From assembly GCA_964559175.1 (NCBI GenBank), contig CAZLGT010000001.1, positions 62,001 through 126,000 on the forward strand: a stretch of 64,000 nucleotides of DNA, in the 5' to 3' direction. The position numbers were made by a program, and so were the translations under genes. Positions 22,230-29,927 of the stretch are shown here, piece by piece. Source of the stretch: Mariniphaga sp964559175 (GTDB lineage Bacteria; Bacteroidota; Bacteroidia; Bacteroidales; Prolixibacteraceae). The notes below the pieces were generated by a model. The model did not search any database. It was not told where the DNA came from and worked only from the letters and a program-made list of their open reading frames with translations. Each line of letters starts with the position of its first letter. Position 1 is the stretch's first letter.

Positions 22230-25200
22230 TCATTCTGCCTTCTCTTTTGCAGCTTTTTGTTCCTTATCCTGTTCGTATTTCATATCTTTCAGGTAGGCCC
22301 AAATCATCAATCCGGCAACAATCGCAAAACTAACAGGCACCATGGGGTTTAATCCGTCAGCTACACCTTTTCCGTAGGAGTGCAGCCCCGATAGGTAGTA
22401 ATTCACGCCAAAATAGGTCATAATAACCGAACCAAGCCCAAGGATTGATGCCAGGTTGTAATTGTAAATTCCTTTCAGCGAAGGTATCAGCCGCATGTGA
22501 ACAATAAACGAATAGATGATAATGGTAATCAGTGACCAGGTTTCTTTCGGGTCCCAGCCCCAGTAACGGCCCCAGCTTTCGTTAGCCCAAATTCCGCCCA
22601 GGAAGGTGCCAATGGTTAGAAAGTACAATCCAACAGTGGCCGACATTTCGTTAATGGTGGTGAGCTGGTCGATAAACAGATTCACCTTTTTTTCGTTTTG
22701 ATTTTTTCGAAGCACAATAAGAATAAGTACCAGGATGCCAAGGAAGGCACTTAGGCCAATAAATCCGTAACTGGCGGTGATTATGGAAACATGAATGGTA
22801 AGCCAGTACGATTTCAATACCGGAACCAGCGGAGTAATTTCCGGATTCATCCAGCTCAGGTGGGCCACAAAAAGCGAAATGCCCGCCAAAAAAGCAGCTG
22901 TGCCAATAACCATGGGGTATTTTCGTCCGAAAATGAACCCGGCAAGCATGGCAGCCCAGGCCACATAAACTACCGACTCGTACCCGTTGCTCCAGGGTGC
23001 GCGTCCGGCAATGTACCATCGCAAAATAATTCCTGCCGTATGCACCACGAAGAGCAGCAGAATGACCAGAAAAAACGATTTTTTCAGCAACACGGGCAGT
23101 GGCTTCAGCCTGAAAATATTTACAAACAGCACAAACAGCAGCAGAAATCCAAAGGCCAGGTAAAATGGAAAAATACGTTCAAATGGATTTACTTTATTGT
23201 ACAGAATCTCAGACCGTTTTTTGGTTTTCGAAGGCAGTAAATCGCCCCCGTATTTATGCTGAAAATGGTCGATTGCATTCAGCACCTCAAGAGCTTCGGT
23301 TTTGTTTTGGCTGGTAATGGATTGCAGCATCAAATTCACTCCGTTTTTAATAAAAATGGAATCGCCGCCCGTGTATTCTTCAGCGCTATTTCCGGGCGAA
23401 TACCAGGGGTCTTCAATGTTTTCGCGCGGGAAAATAGCAAACAGAGAACCTCGGAATACCATGAAACAGATGCTTACCCGCTCGTCGAGGTAAATGAACT
23501 CCTTTTCCACCCGGTTGCGAAAAGCAGCGGGTTTGTTGAACGCTGCCCGCACCTGTTCGCCAATAATGTAGTTTCCCTGTTCGTCGAACAGTTGCTGAAT
23601 AGAAATGGTTTTTCCGGGAATTCCCAGCTGTTGTGCCAACGATTTGTTGGCCACCCTGATGAATGGCAGCGTTTGCCAAACTTCCGGGTAGGCCATCATG
23701 CTCAGCACCACTTCGTCCGGCGATTTTCCGTAAAGGGATGATTTTCGGGCTACTTTGCGAACAATTTCGCTGTTCAGCGTGCTCAATGGTTCAATACGCC
23801 CATCGACACCCTGCACCCAAAGCTCACTGAAGTTTTTGACCACTTCGCTGTCGATGGATGGAATTCCGGCGCCAACACCTGTCTGTGCGGTGGCTCCGAA
23901 TGTGAACCCTACAACAAGAATTGCGGTTGCAGTTATTTTGGTTGAACTCTCTTTCAGCCTCTGTGCCAGGTGCCTGAAATACGAATTTTTATTGATAAGA
24001 GAGAGAATGAAGCCCAGCGTGAGCATGGCATAACTGAGATATGAAATCCATGTCCCCCATAAATCGTAATTCACCGAAAGAATAGTACCCTGTTCGTCTT
24101 GGTCATACGACGACTGAAAAAATTTATATCCTTTATACAGCAATGTGTTGTTCATATAAATGCGCACATCACGTTCAACCCCTTCCACTTCATCAACGAG
24201 TACTACCTCGGAAGCATACGAGGAGGGAGAGTCGGAACCGGGATATCGTTCCAGCTGAAATTCTTTCAGGTAAAGGCGAAATGGCAACTGAATGGGTTTG
24301 GCACCGTAGGCCAGTTTCAGAGTTGCGTTGGCCAGGGGCACCTCTACGGTATCTGCCTCCATATTGGGGTGTCCGAAAACCGGAACCGTTTGTTGCCTCA
24401 CTCCGTCTGAAATCTGCACCATCACCGCATGTTCGTGCGTTTCATGCGAGCTTTTTACTGCGGTAAAAGATGCACTGGGAAAGAAATCCCTCACCAGAAA
24501 CCGGAATTCATCCTGGTTGTAAAGAAACATTTTTTTTATGGCTATGGTGTCGCCGGGTTCGTATTTGGTGGTTTCCTGACTGGCCATCGTGCTCTCTTCC
24601 ACAACAATATCGGAGATTAACAGCAGCTCGCCATTCTGAATAAAAAAGCGAAGCGGTGTTTCTCTTTCCGATTGAAAACCAGCCGTTAGTCCGGGGTAAT
24701 TCAATACATCGCCCCTGCGAAAAATGAAAGATTGCATGCCCTGGCGTTCGGGAGAGGAAAAAACAAAATCAAGTACAGGTTCGCCCGATTCTGAAGGGAT
24801 GGCTTTGCGCTCGGCATGAGAAATGAATCCAACGGTTTTCACATTGATTTTTTGGCCACCCACTTTTAGTTTTGCTGAAAACTGTTTTGGAGTAAGTTCC
24901 GAAAATCGTACATCTTCCTCTTTGGTTTCATTGTTCACTCCGGCAAAAAAGGAAGCTTCGGAAGAGAGGATAAAATCCGTGCTCTCGTTTTCGCGGATGT
25001 GCATGGTACCTTCGAAACTAAGCCAGCGGGTTACTGCAGCTCCCAGAAGCATTACAAGAAAAGCCAGATGAAACAGCCCTAAGGTAAACCGCCGCTTGTT
25101 AAGCAGCCTGTATTTAATCAGGTTGTTCAGCAGGTTGAGGGCAAACAGCCCCCAAAGCGCCTCGAACCACCAGGCATTGTAAACCAGCGAACGGGCCGCC

Positions 25201-25313
25201 GGCGTGCCGTAACTGCTCTCCACAAACGTAGCGATAGCCATGGCAAATGCCAGGGTTAAAAATAAAAATGCCATAAATGGCAACGAAGTAATAAACTGAT
25301 ATATTTTCTTCAT
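22230..25313 (-). CDS. Fused ResB-CcsA cytochrome c biogenesis protein (system II)
   Basis: A 1027-residue membrane protein. The N-terminal part has ResB-like membrane helices (FMAFLFLTLAFAMAIATFVE) and a large extracytoplasmic domain; about residues 440-470 form another membrane helix; a second soluble stretch follows. The last 300 residues are CcsA: many helices and the heme-handling WGRYWGWDPKETW motif. Conserved histidines for heme relay lie in the flanking helices (APWSNGYESVVY region, FVAHLSW, IVHMRL). Fused CcsBA proteins are found in Bacteroidota and epsilonproteobacteria; the fusion delivers heme and attaches it to apocytochrome c. It implies c-type cytochromes in this organism. Confidence 0.92.
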   Translation of the reverse strand: MKKIYQFITSLPFMAFLFLTLAFAMAIATFVESSYGTPAARSLVYNAWWFEALWGLFALNLLNNLIKYRLLNKRRFTLGLFHLAFLVMLLGAAVTRWLSFEGTMHIRENESTDFILSSEASFFAGVNNETKEEDVRFSELTPKQFSAKLKVGGQKINVKTVGFISHAERKAIPSESGEPVLDFVFSSPERQGMQSFIFRRGDVLNYPGLTAGFQSERETPLRFFIQNGELLLISDIVVEESTMASQETTKYEPGDTIAIKKMFLYNQDEFRFLVRDFFPSASFTAVKSSHETHEHAVMVQISDGVRQQTVPVFGHPNMEADTVEVPLANATLKLAYGAKPIQLPFRLYLKEFQLERYPGSDSPSSYASEVVLVDEVEGVERDVRIYMNNTLLYKGYKFFQSSYDQDEQGTILSVNYDLWGTWISYLSYAMLTLGFILSLINKNSYFRHLAQRLKESSTKITATAILVVGFTFGATAQTGVGAGIPSIDSEVVKNFSELWVQGVDGRIEPLSTLNSEIVRKVARKSSLYGKSPDEVVLSMMAYPEVWQTLPFIRVANKSLAQQLGIPGKTISIQQLFDEQGNYIIGEQVRAAFNKPAAFRNRVEKEFIYLDERVSICFMVFRGSLFAIFPRENIEDPWYSPGNSAEEYTGGDSIFIKNGVNLMLQSITSQNKTEALEVLNAIDHFQHKYGGDLLPSKTKKRSEILYNKVNPFERIFPFYLAFGFLLLFVLFVNIFRLKPLPVLLKKSFFLVILLLFVVHTAGIILRWYIAGRAPWSNGYESVVYVAWAAMLAGFIFGRKYPMVIGTAAFLAGISLFVAHLSWMNPEITPLVPVLKSYWLTIHVSIITASYGFIGLSAFLGILVLILIVLRKNQNEKKVNLFIDQLTTINEMSATVGLYFLTIGTFLGGIWANESWGRYWGWDPKETWSLITIIIYSFIVHMRLIPSLKGIYNYNLASILGLGSVIMTYFGVNYYLSGLHSYGKGVADGLNPMVPVSFAIVAGLMIWAYLKDMKYEQDKEQKAAKEKAE

Positions 25314-25508
25314 TTCTCCTTGTACTTAAAAGGCGATGAAAATAGCTCATTTTGCTCAAACCACAAAAAAGACAAAGAAGTATTTTTTAAAATCAAATTT
25401 AATTATTCATATAGTTAGATGTTTGTTAAAGATATTTAAACGGCTGACTGGCTTTTCTGCTATTAGCTAATTTTTTGCTTTCTTTATGTTTCCGAATTTT
25501 TTAGGAAT

Positions 25509-26273
25509 ATGAAACAAAAATCGTGTATTGTTTTTTGCCGGTGTGGCGCCGGTATAATTTCTGTTAATGAGTTGAATGAAATTGCAGAAAGCTTGAAAAA
25601 AATGGATGTTCAGGTTTATGAACTACATGATTTGTGTGCTTATTCAATCCAGGGGCAAGATGCATTAAATGCCATTGACCATAAATTTCAGCGGAAAATA
25701 ATTATTGCCTGTTATCCGCGTGCCGTTAAAAATATGCTCCGGCAAGGTGGGGTGAATTTAGGAGATTTCGATGTGTTGAATTTCAGGGATTTATCTCCGA
25801 AAGAAATTTTTTCGGAATTGGAGACCAAATATAAGATACCCCAGGGTGAAGCACGCTATGATGTTGAAATCAGCACACTTGATGTTCCTGCATGGTTTCC
25901 GGTAATTGATGAATCGCTGTGCACCCTTTGCGGAAAATGTGCACGATTTTGCCTGTTCGGTGTTTATTCGTTCAATAAAAAGAGTTTGAAAGTGGTGAAT
26001 CCACTGGCCTGTAAAAACAAGTGCCCTGCCTGCGGACGTACGTGTCCTGTCTCTGCCATCATGTTTCCACGCATCGATGAAAAATCGGCGCTGGCGGGTG
26101 CAGAGCCTGATACAGTAAGTAAAACTACCGGAGAAGAAGGTTTGTTTGTAATGCTGAACAATCGCAACCGTAACCGGAAAAACATTTTCAGGCAAGGCTT
26201 GTTACAACAGGCAGAAGACGAACGCCGAAAGGCGCTTGAAGAACTGAAGGCCTCAATAAAAAACCAGAAATGA
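25509..26273 (+). CDS. 4Fe-4S ferredoxin-type protein with HdrA-like N-terminal domain
   Basis: A 254-residue protein. Residues 1-110 resemble the Cys-containing domain seen in heterodisulfide-reductase-like proteins (IVFCRCGAGIISVNELNE, then ELHDLCAYSIQGQDAL and IIIACYPRAVKNML). Residues about 138-180 hold two cluster motifs, CTLCGKCARFC and CKNKCPACGRTC. The C-terminal tail is charged and helical. It has its own position 64 bases ahead of the radical SAM/cyclase operon and may supply electrons to the radical SAM enzyme (inference). Partner flavoprotein not present. Confidence 0.8.
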   Translation: MKQKSCIVFCRCGAGIISVNELNEIAESLKKMDVQVYELHDLCAYSIQGQDALNAIDHKFQRKIIIACYPRAVKNMLRQGGVNLGDFDVLNFRDLSPKEIFSELETKYKIPQGEARYDVEISTLDVPAWFPVIDESLCTLCGKCARFCLFGVYSFNKKSLKVVNPLACKNKCPACGRTCPVSAIMFPRIDEKSALAGAEPDTVSKTTGEEGLFVMLNNRNRNRKNIFRQGLLQQAEDERRKALEELKASIKNQK

Positions 26274-26294
26274 TTTTAAATAACAGAAACGATA

Positions 26295-26324
26295 TTGACA
26301 AAGCGTTTATGCTTTGTACCTTTG
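26295..26324 (+). promoter_or_regulatory. Promoter of the radical SAM-cyclase operon
   Basis: TTGACA at 26295-26300 and TACCTTTG at 26317-26324 match the Bacteroidota consensus with a 16-base spacer. The -7 box ends 13 bases before the ATG at 26338, leaving a very short leader; if initiation is at 26386 instead (second Met) the leader would be of usual length. Confidence 0.55.
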
Positions 26325-26337
26325 ATTTATTGAAAGA

Positions 26338-27513
26338 ATGCTGAGACGAATTATAAAAAATACCGACAAAAGATGCCTCTGGAAAATGGTTTACAATCTG
26401 GGTTTCAAAGGAACACTCAGTTTTAACAGATTTCAGCGACGGCTTAAAAAGGGGGAGTTTTTCCCTGCGTTTCATTTTATTTCGGTAACCGACGACTGCA
26501 ACCTGAATTGCCAGGGGTGCTGGGTTACCGGGAAAAAGGAGAAGCACCGGCTTGAGCCGGAACAGTTGAACCGGATAATTGAAGAAACCAAGGCCAAAGG
26601 TTCTTATTTCTTTGGTATTTTGGGAGGAGAGCCGCTGATGTACAAACCGCTTTTCGATGTTTTCAGGAAACATTCCGATTGTTATTTTCAGCTTTTCACC
26701 AATGGCACAATGCTCACTCCCGATGTGTCCGAACAGTTGCGCCAAACTGCCAACGTAACTCCGCTCATCAGTTTCGAGGGAGATGAGCAGGTGGCCGATG
26801 AGCGACGCGGAGGAAAGGAAGTATTCCGCCGGACATGGGAAGCCATTGACAACGCAACCGCTGCAGGACTTTTTACCGGAGTGGCCATGAGTGTATGCAA
26901 ATCGAACCTGGAGCTGGCACTGTCACCTGATTTTATAAACAAACTGATTGAAAAAAATGTGGCCTATTTGTGGTATTACATTTATCGCCCCGTGGGAGAA
27001 AACCCTATGCCCGAGTTGGCACTTAACAAAGATGAAATACAGCATTTGCGGGAATTTATGGTACAGGCCCGGGCAAAATTCGATATCGCCATTATTGATG
27101 CCTACTGGGACCATAACGGCAATGGCCTGTGCCCTGCTGCATCGGGGCTTAGCCACCACATCAATGCTGCCGGGTATATAGAACCCTGCCCGGTAATTCA
27201 GTTTGCAGCCGATAAAACAGGCGAAAAACCGCTGGAAGAATTGTACCGCTCTTCTGCCTTTCTGAATGAAATAAAAAATGAGATTCCGAAGAAAACTACC
27301 GGTTGCGTTATTATGGAAGACCCGGCCTGGATTGTTGAAGTAGCTGAAAAGCATGGAGCCATCGACACATCGGGCAGAGGAAATGAAGCAGAACGTTTAC
27401 GTAAAATGCCCCCGGTACCCAGTCATGGTTCGGGAACACCTGTTCGCGAAAGCCGCTGGATTTACCGGTTTGCCAAAAAGAAAGCTTTTTTTGGATTAGG
27501 CGCTTATGGATAA
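26338..27513 (+). CDS. Radical SAM protein of the cyclase operon
   Basis: A 391-residue radical SAM enzyme. The cluster motif is CNLNCQGC with Cys54, Cys58 and Cys61; GGEPLM and the FTNGTML/SFEGDE strands of the partial TIM barrel follow. A later CPAASGLSHHINAAGYIEPC segment resembles a reduced SPASM-like region, and the C-terminus carries VIMEDP and a basic end. The layout recalls the radical SAM proteins linked to DUF116 and to hopanoid tailoring (HpnH), but identity with HpnH is not claimed. Its 3' end overlaps the DUF116-prenyl synthase gene by 8 bases. Confidence 0.85.
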   Translation: MLRRIIKNTDKRCLWKMVYNLGFKGTLSFNRFQRRLKKGEFFPAFHFISVTDDCNLNCQGCWVTGKKEKHRLEPEQLNRIIEETKAKGSYFFGILGGEPLMYKPLFDVFRKHSDCYFQLFTNGTMLTPDVSEQLRQTANVTPLISFEGDEQVADERRGGKEVFRRTWEAIDNATAAGLFTGVAMSVCKSNLELALSPDFINKLIEKNVAYLWYYIYRPVGENPMPELALNKDEIQHLREFMVQARAKFDIAIIDAYWDHNGNGLCPAASGLSHHINAAGYIEPCPVIQFAADKTGEKPLEELYRSSAFLNEIKNEIPKKTTGCVIMEDPAWIVEVAEKHGAIDTSGRGNEAERLRKMPPVPSHGSGTPVRESRWIYRFAKKKAFFGLGAYG

Positions 27514-29101
27514 GAATATGATGGAAGTGAACCGCATACTGAAAGTACCCCCACAAACCGAAATCCGTAATGAGTTACGGACCAGGGTTCGCTCGTTTAT
27601 TGCCGGAAATCCCGTGCTTCCACCTTCCAATTTGGAAACATTGGAGAACCTCGCCAAGGAAATTTTGGGTAGTTCGGGTTTAAACGGAGAGTTTTTGGAT
27701 TTTACCATTGTACTTCTGGGAAATGAAATTTGGCGTGATACAGTGATGGCTACGCCATTTCACCGGCGACTGCTGCTTTTACCACAATGCCTGCGCAACG
27801 ATACCAAATGCCAGGGAGTGTTCGACGAGCTGGGCCTGATTTGCGCCGGCTGCCGTAACTGCCGTATCGATTCTATTCTGGATAAGGCAGAAAAACTGGG
27901 CTACACTACTCTCGTTGCTGAAGGTACAACAGCTGCCATCGGTTTGGTGGAAGAGGGGGCCATCGATGCGGTAATCGGTGTAAGTTGTATGCCTGTGCTG
28001 CAAAAATCGTTCGGACCGGTTGCCCGGGCAGCGATGCCGGGAATAGCCGTCCCTCTGCTGGGCGATGGATGTGTTAACACCGTCGCAGATTATAACTGGC
28101 TGTTCGAAGAGATGGAAACCTGCACCGGCGACTATTGTAACAAACCACTGTCAGTTTCCCTGCTAAAAAATCAGGTGACCGATTATTTTCAGTCTCCGGT
28201 GTTAAATTCCTTTTTCCAGGCCGAAAACGAAACGGAAAAACTGGCCCTGAAAATGATGGGAATGGGCGGACAGCGGATACGTCCTTTACTTGCAGTTATG
28301 GCTTACCAGGCTTATGCCGAAAATCCTGTGGATGAACTGCAAAAGCAACTGGCCGTTATCATCGAATGTTTTCACAAAGCTTCGCTCGTACACGACGATA
28401 TTGAAGACGATGAGGAAACCCGTTACGGCGAGCCGGTTTTACACCGTACCAGTGGTATTCCCACTGCCATAAATGTAGGCGATTACCTCATCGGAAAAGG
28501 GTACAGGCTTCTGTCGCAGACAAATATTGAGTCTGGTATTTTAGCTGAATGTTTGTCGGTAGTAGCTGCCTCACACACGAATTTGGCAGAAGGTCAGGGG
28601 GCCGATATTCTGCTGAATTCCACTATGGCTGAAAAATCAGTGGACGATGTGCTGCATATTTTCAGGCTGAAAACCGGAGAAGCCGTAAAGGTGGCGTTGC
28701 TGATTGGCGCTATTGCCGGTAAAGCTTCCCGTGCAGAACAAATGCTGCTGGCACAATTTTCGGAGTACTTCGGAATTGCTTACCAGATTCGTGACGATTT
28801 GAATGAATACCGGGATGAATCACACACGGGCCATCTGTTCGATTTCCCGTTTTTGCTGGCTTTGTTGAAAGAAGAATTTCAGGATGGTGGTTATGCATTC
28901 CGCCAGATGTTGACCGATAATAGTCTGTCGGTTTTCAGGGAAAACATGAAAAACTTTAATGCCGAAGAAAAAGCGGAACAATATCTTCTAAAATATGTGA
29001 AGCAATGCTACACCGACCTTGATAACCTGAAAAATCAAAAGCTTCGGCTGGGATTGTACAATGTTATGGGTAAAATTTTCAAAGAACAGGTGCGTGAATA
29101 A
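27506..29101 (+). CDS. DUF116 - polyprenyl diphosphate synthase fusion
   Basis: A 531-residue fusion. Residues about 60-210 are DUF116, with a cysteine-rich core (C95, C102, C113-x2-C116-x2-C119, C161) that could hold an Fe-S cluster. Residues about 235-510 are an all-trans prenyl synthase: GGQRIRP (254-260), first Asp-rich motif DDIED at 297-301, and second motif DDLNE at 430-434, in which the last Asp is replaced by Glu. Small residues (Ala292, Ser293) at the positions before the first motif that set chain length suggest a product longer than C15. The fusion joins a prenyl chain builder to a probable redox/metal domain. It overlaps both neighbours by 8 bases. Confidence 0.85.
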   Translation: MDKNMMEVNRILKVPPQTEIRNELRTRVRSFIAGNPVLPPSNLETLENLAKEILGSSGLNGEFLDFTIVLLGNEIWRDTVMATPFHRRLLLLPQCLRNDTKCQGVFDELGLICAGCRNCRIDSILDKAEKLGYTTLVAEGTTAAIGLVEEGAIDAVIGVSCMPVLQKSFGPVARAAMPGIAVPLLGDGCVNTVADYNWLFEEMETCTGDYCNKPLSVSLLKNQVTDYFQSPVLNSFFQAENETEKLALKMMGMGGQRIRPLLAVMAYQAYAENPVDELQKQLAVIIECFHKASLVHDDIEDDEETRYGEPVLHRTSGIPTAINVGDYLIGKGYRLLSQTNIESGILAECLSVVAASHTNLAEGQGADILLNSTMAEKSVDDVLHIFRLKTGEAVKVALLIGAIAGKASRAEQMLLAQFSEYFGIAYQIRDDLNEYRDESHTGHLFDFPFLLALLKEEFQDGGYAFRQMLTDNSLSVFRENMKNFNAEEKAEQYLLKYVKQCYTDLDNLKNQKLRLGLYNVMGKIFKEQVRE

Positions 29102-29927
29102 AAAGAACCCGGATATTCCTGTTTATCATAGCTTTATCGGGTTTGTAAAAAGAGGGTCGGATATGCTCGGTAAAAAAAACCAGAGAGAACTGACCGCCTT
29201 TGTAAAAGCAAATCAGCACTCCGGAGGAGGTTTTACTGACCGTGCCGGAAATCCCGATTTATATTATTCCCTGTTTGGCGTTCTGCTCGCCTCTGCTATG
29301 GATATGACCGGGACTTTGGAAACCCACAAACAGTTTATCAAACAGAAATTAATACAGAATAAGAATCCCGTAGATGATTTTGTTGTCATGCTTATTCAGG
29401 ATTTGCTTTTTGGAAACGAATACAATCGACCTTCCTTTTATAAGATACTGAAACTGGCTTTCGGTAAAAACAGGGGAACCAGCTTTTTTTACAGGCTATT
29501 TTTGTTTTTGCTTGTAACTGATGCGTTTTACAGTAGAAAGGTTACCGGAATATTTGCGCAGTTGGGTTTAATTTTTTATACTCTGCCAGCTGAATCGCCC
29601 TGCAGTGTTTTTGCTGCATATACGGTTGCGCGTGAAAAGGCAAATATGAAAACACAAAAAGAAAAACAAAAGCTGTTTTCTTTTTATGAGGAAGCAAAGG
29701 GTTTTAAAGCTTTTTCTGAAGCAAGTGAGGCCGATATGCTTTCAACTGCGGTAGCACTTTTTGCACTGAAAACAACAGACGCCGATTTACGGATGGTGGC
29801 GCCCGGCTGTCTGAATTTTATTCAGCAAAATTACGATAACGGCGCCTTTCTGTCTGGCACGGGCGATAAAGGGCGCGATTTGGAATATACGTTTTACGCA
29901 TTAATGGCATTGGGAACTTTGGTATGA
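29094..29927 (+). CDS. Half-size prenyltransferase/squalene-cyclase-like alpha-toroid protein
   Basis: The GTG at 29094 is chosen because it overlaps the previous stop by 8 bases like the other junctions here; an ATG at 29163 is an alternative. About 277 residues. Repeats of the terpenoid cyclase/prenyltransferase toroid type are visible: SGGGFTDRAGNPDLYYSLF at the N-terminus and NGAFLSGTGDKGRDLEYTFY at the C-terminus. There is no DxDD motif, so it is probably not a cyclase alone; it may be a partner subunit or bind the prenyl chain. Recognition is by repeat pattern only. Confidence 0.65.
   Translation: MNKKNPDIPVYHSFIGFVKRGSDMLGKKNQRELTAFVKANQHSGGGFTDRAGNPDLYYSLFGVLLASAMDMTGTLETHKQFIKQKLIQNKNPVDDFVVMLIQDLLFGNEYNRPSFYKILKLAFGKNRGTSFFYRLFLFLLVTDAFYSRKVTGIFAQLGLIFYTLPAESPCSVFAAYTVAREKANMKTQKEKQKLFSFYEEAKGFKAFSEASEADMLSTAVALFALKTTDADLRMVAPGCLNFIQQNYDNGAFLSGTGDKGRDLEYTFYALMALGTLV

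Noticed and set aside
25509..26273. HdrA/heterodisulfide reductase complex
   Set aside because: Only an N-terminal similarity and two ferredoxin motifs are seen; no FAD domain or HdrBC genes nearby.
26338..27513. Calling the radical SAM gene hpnH
   Set aside because: The cluster motif context and length do not clearly match HpnH and no hopanoid genes other than the cyclase-like one are present.
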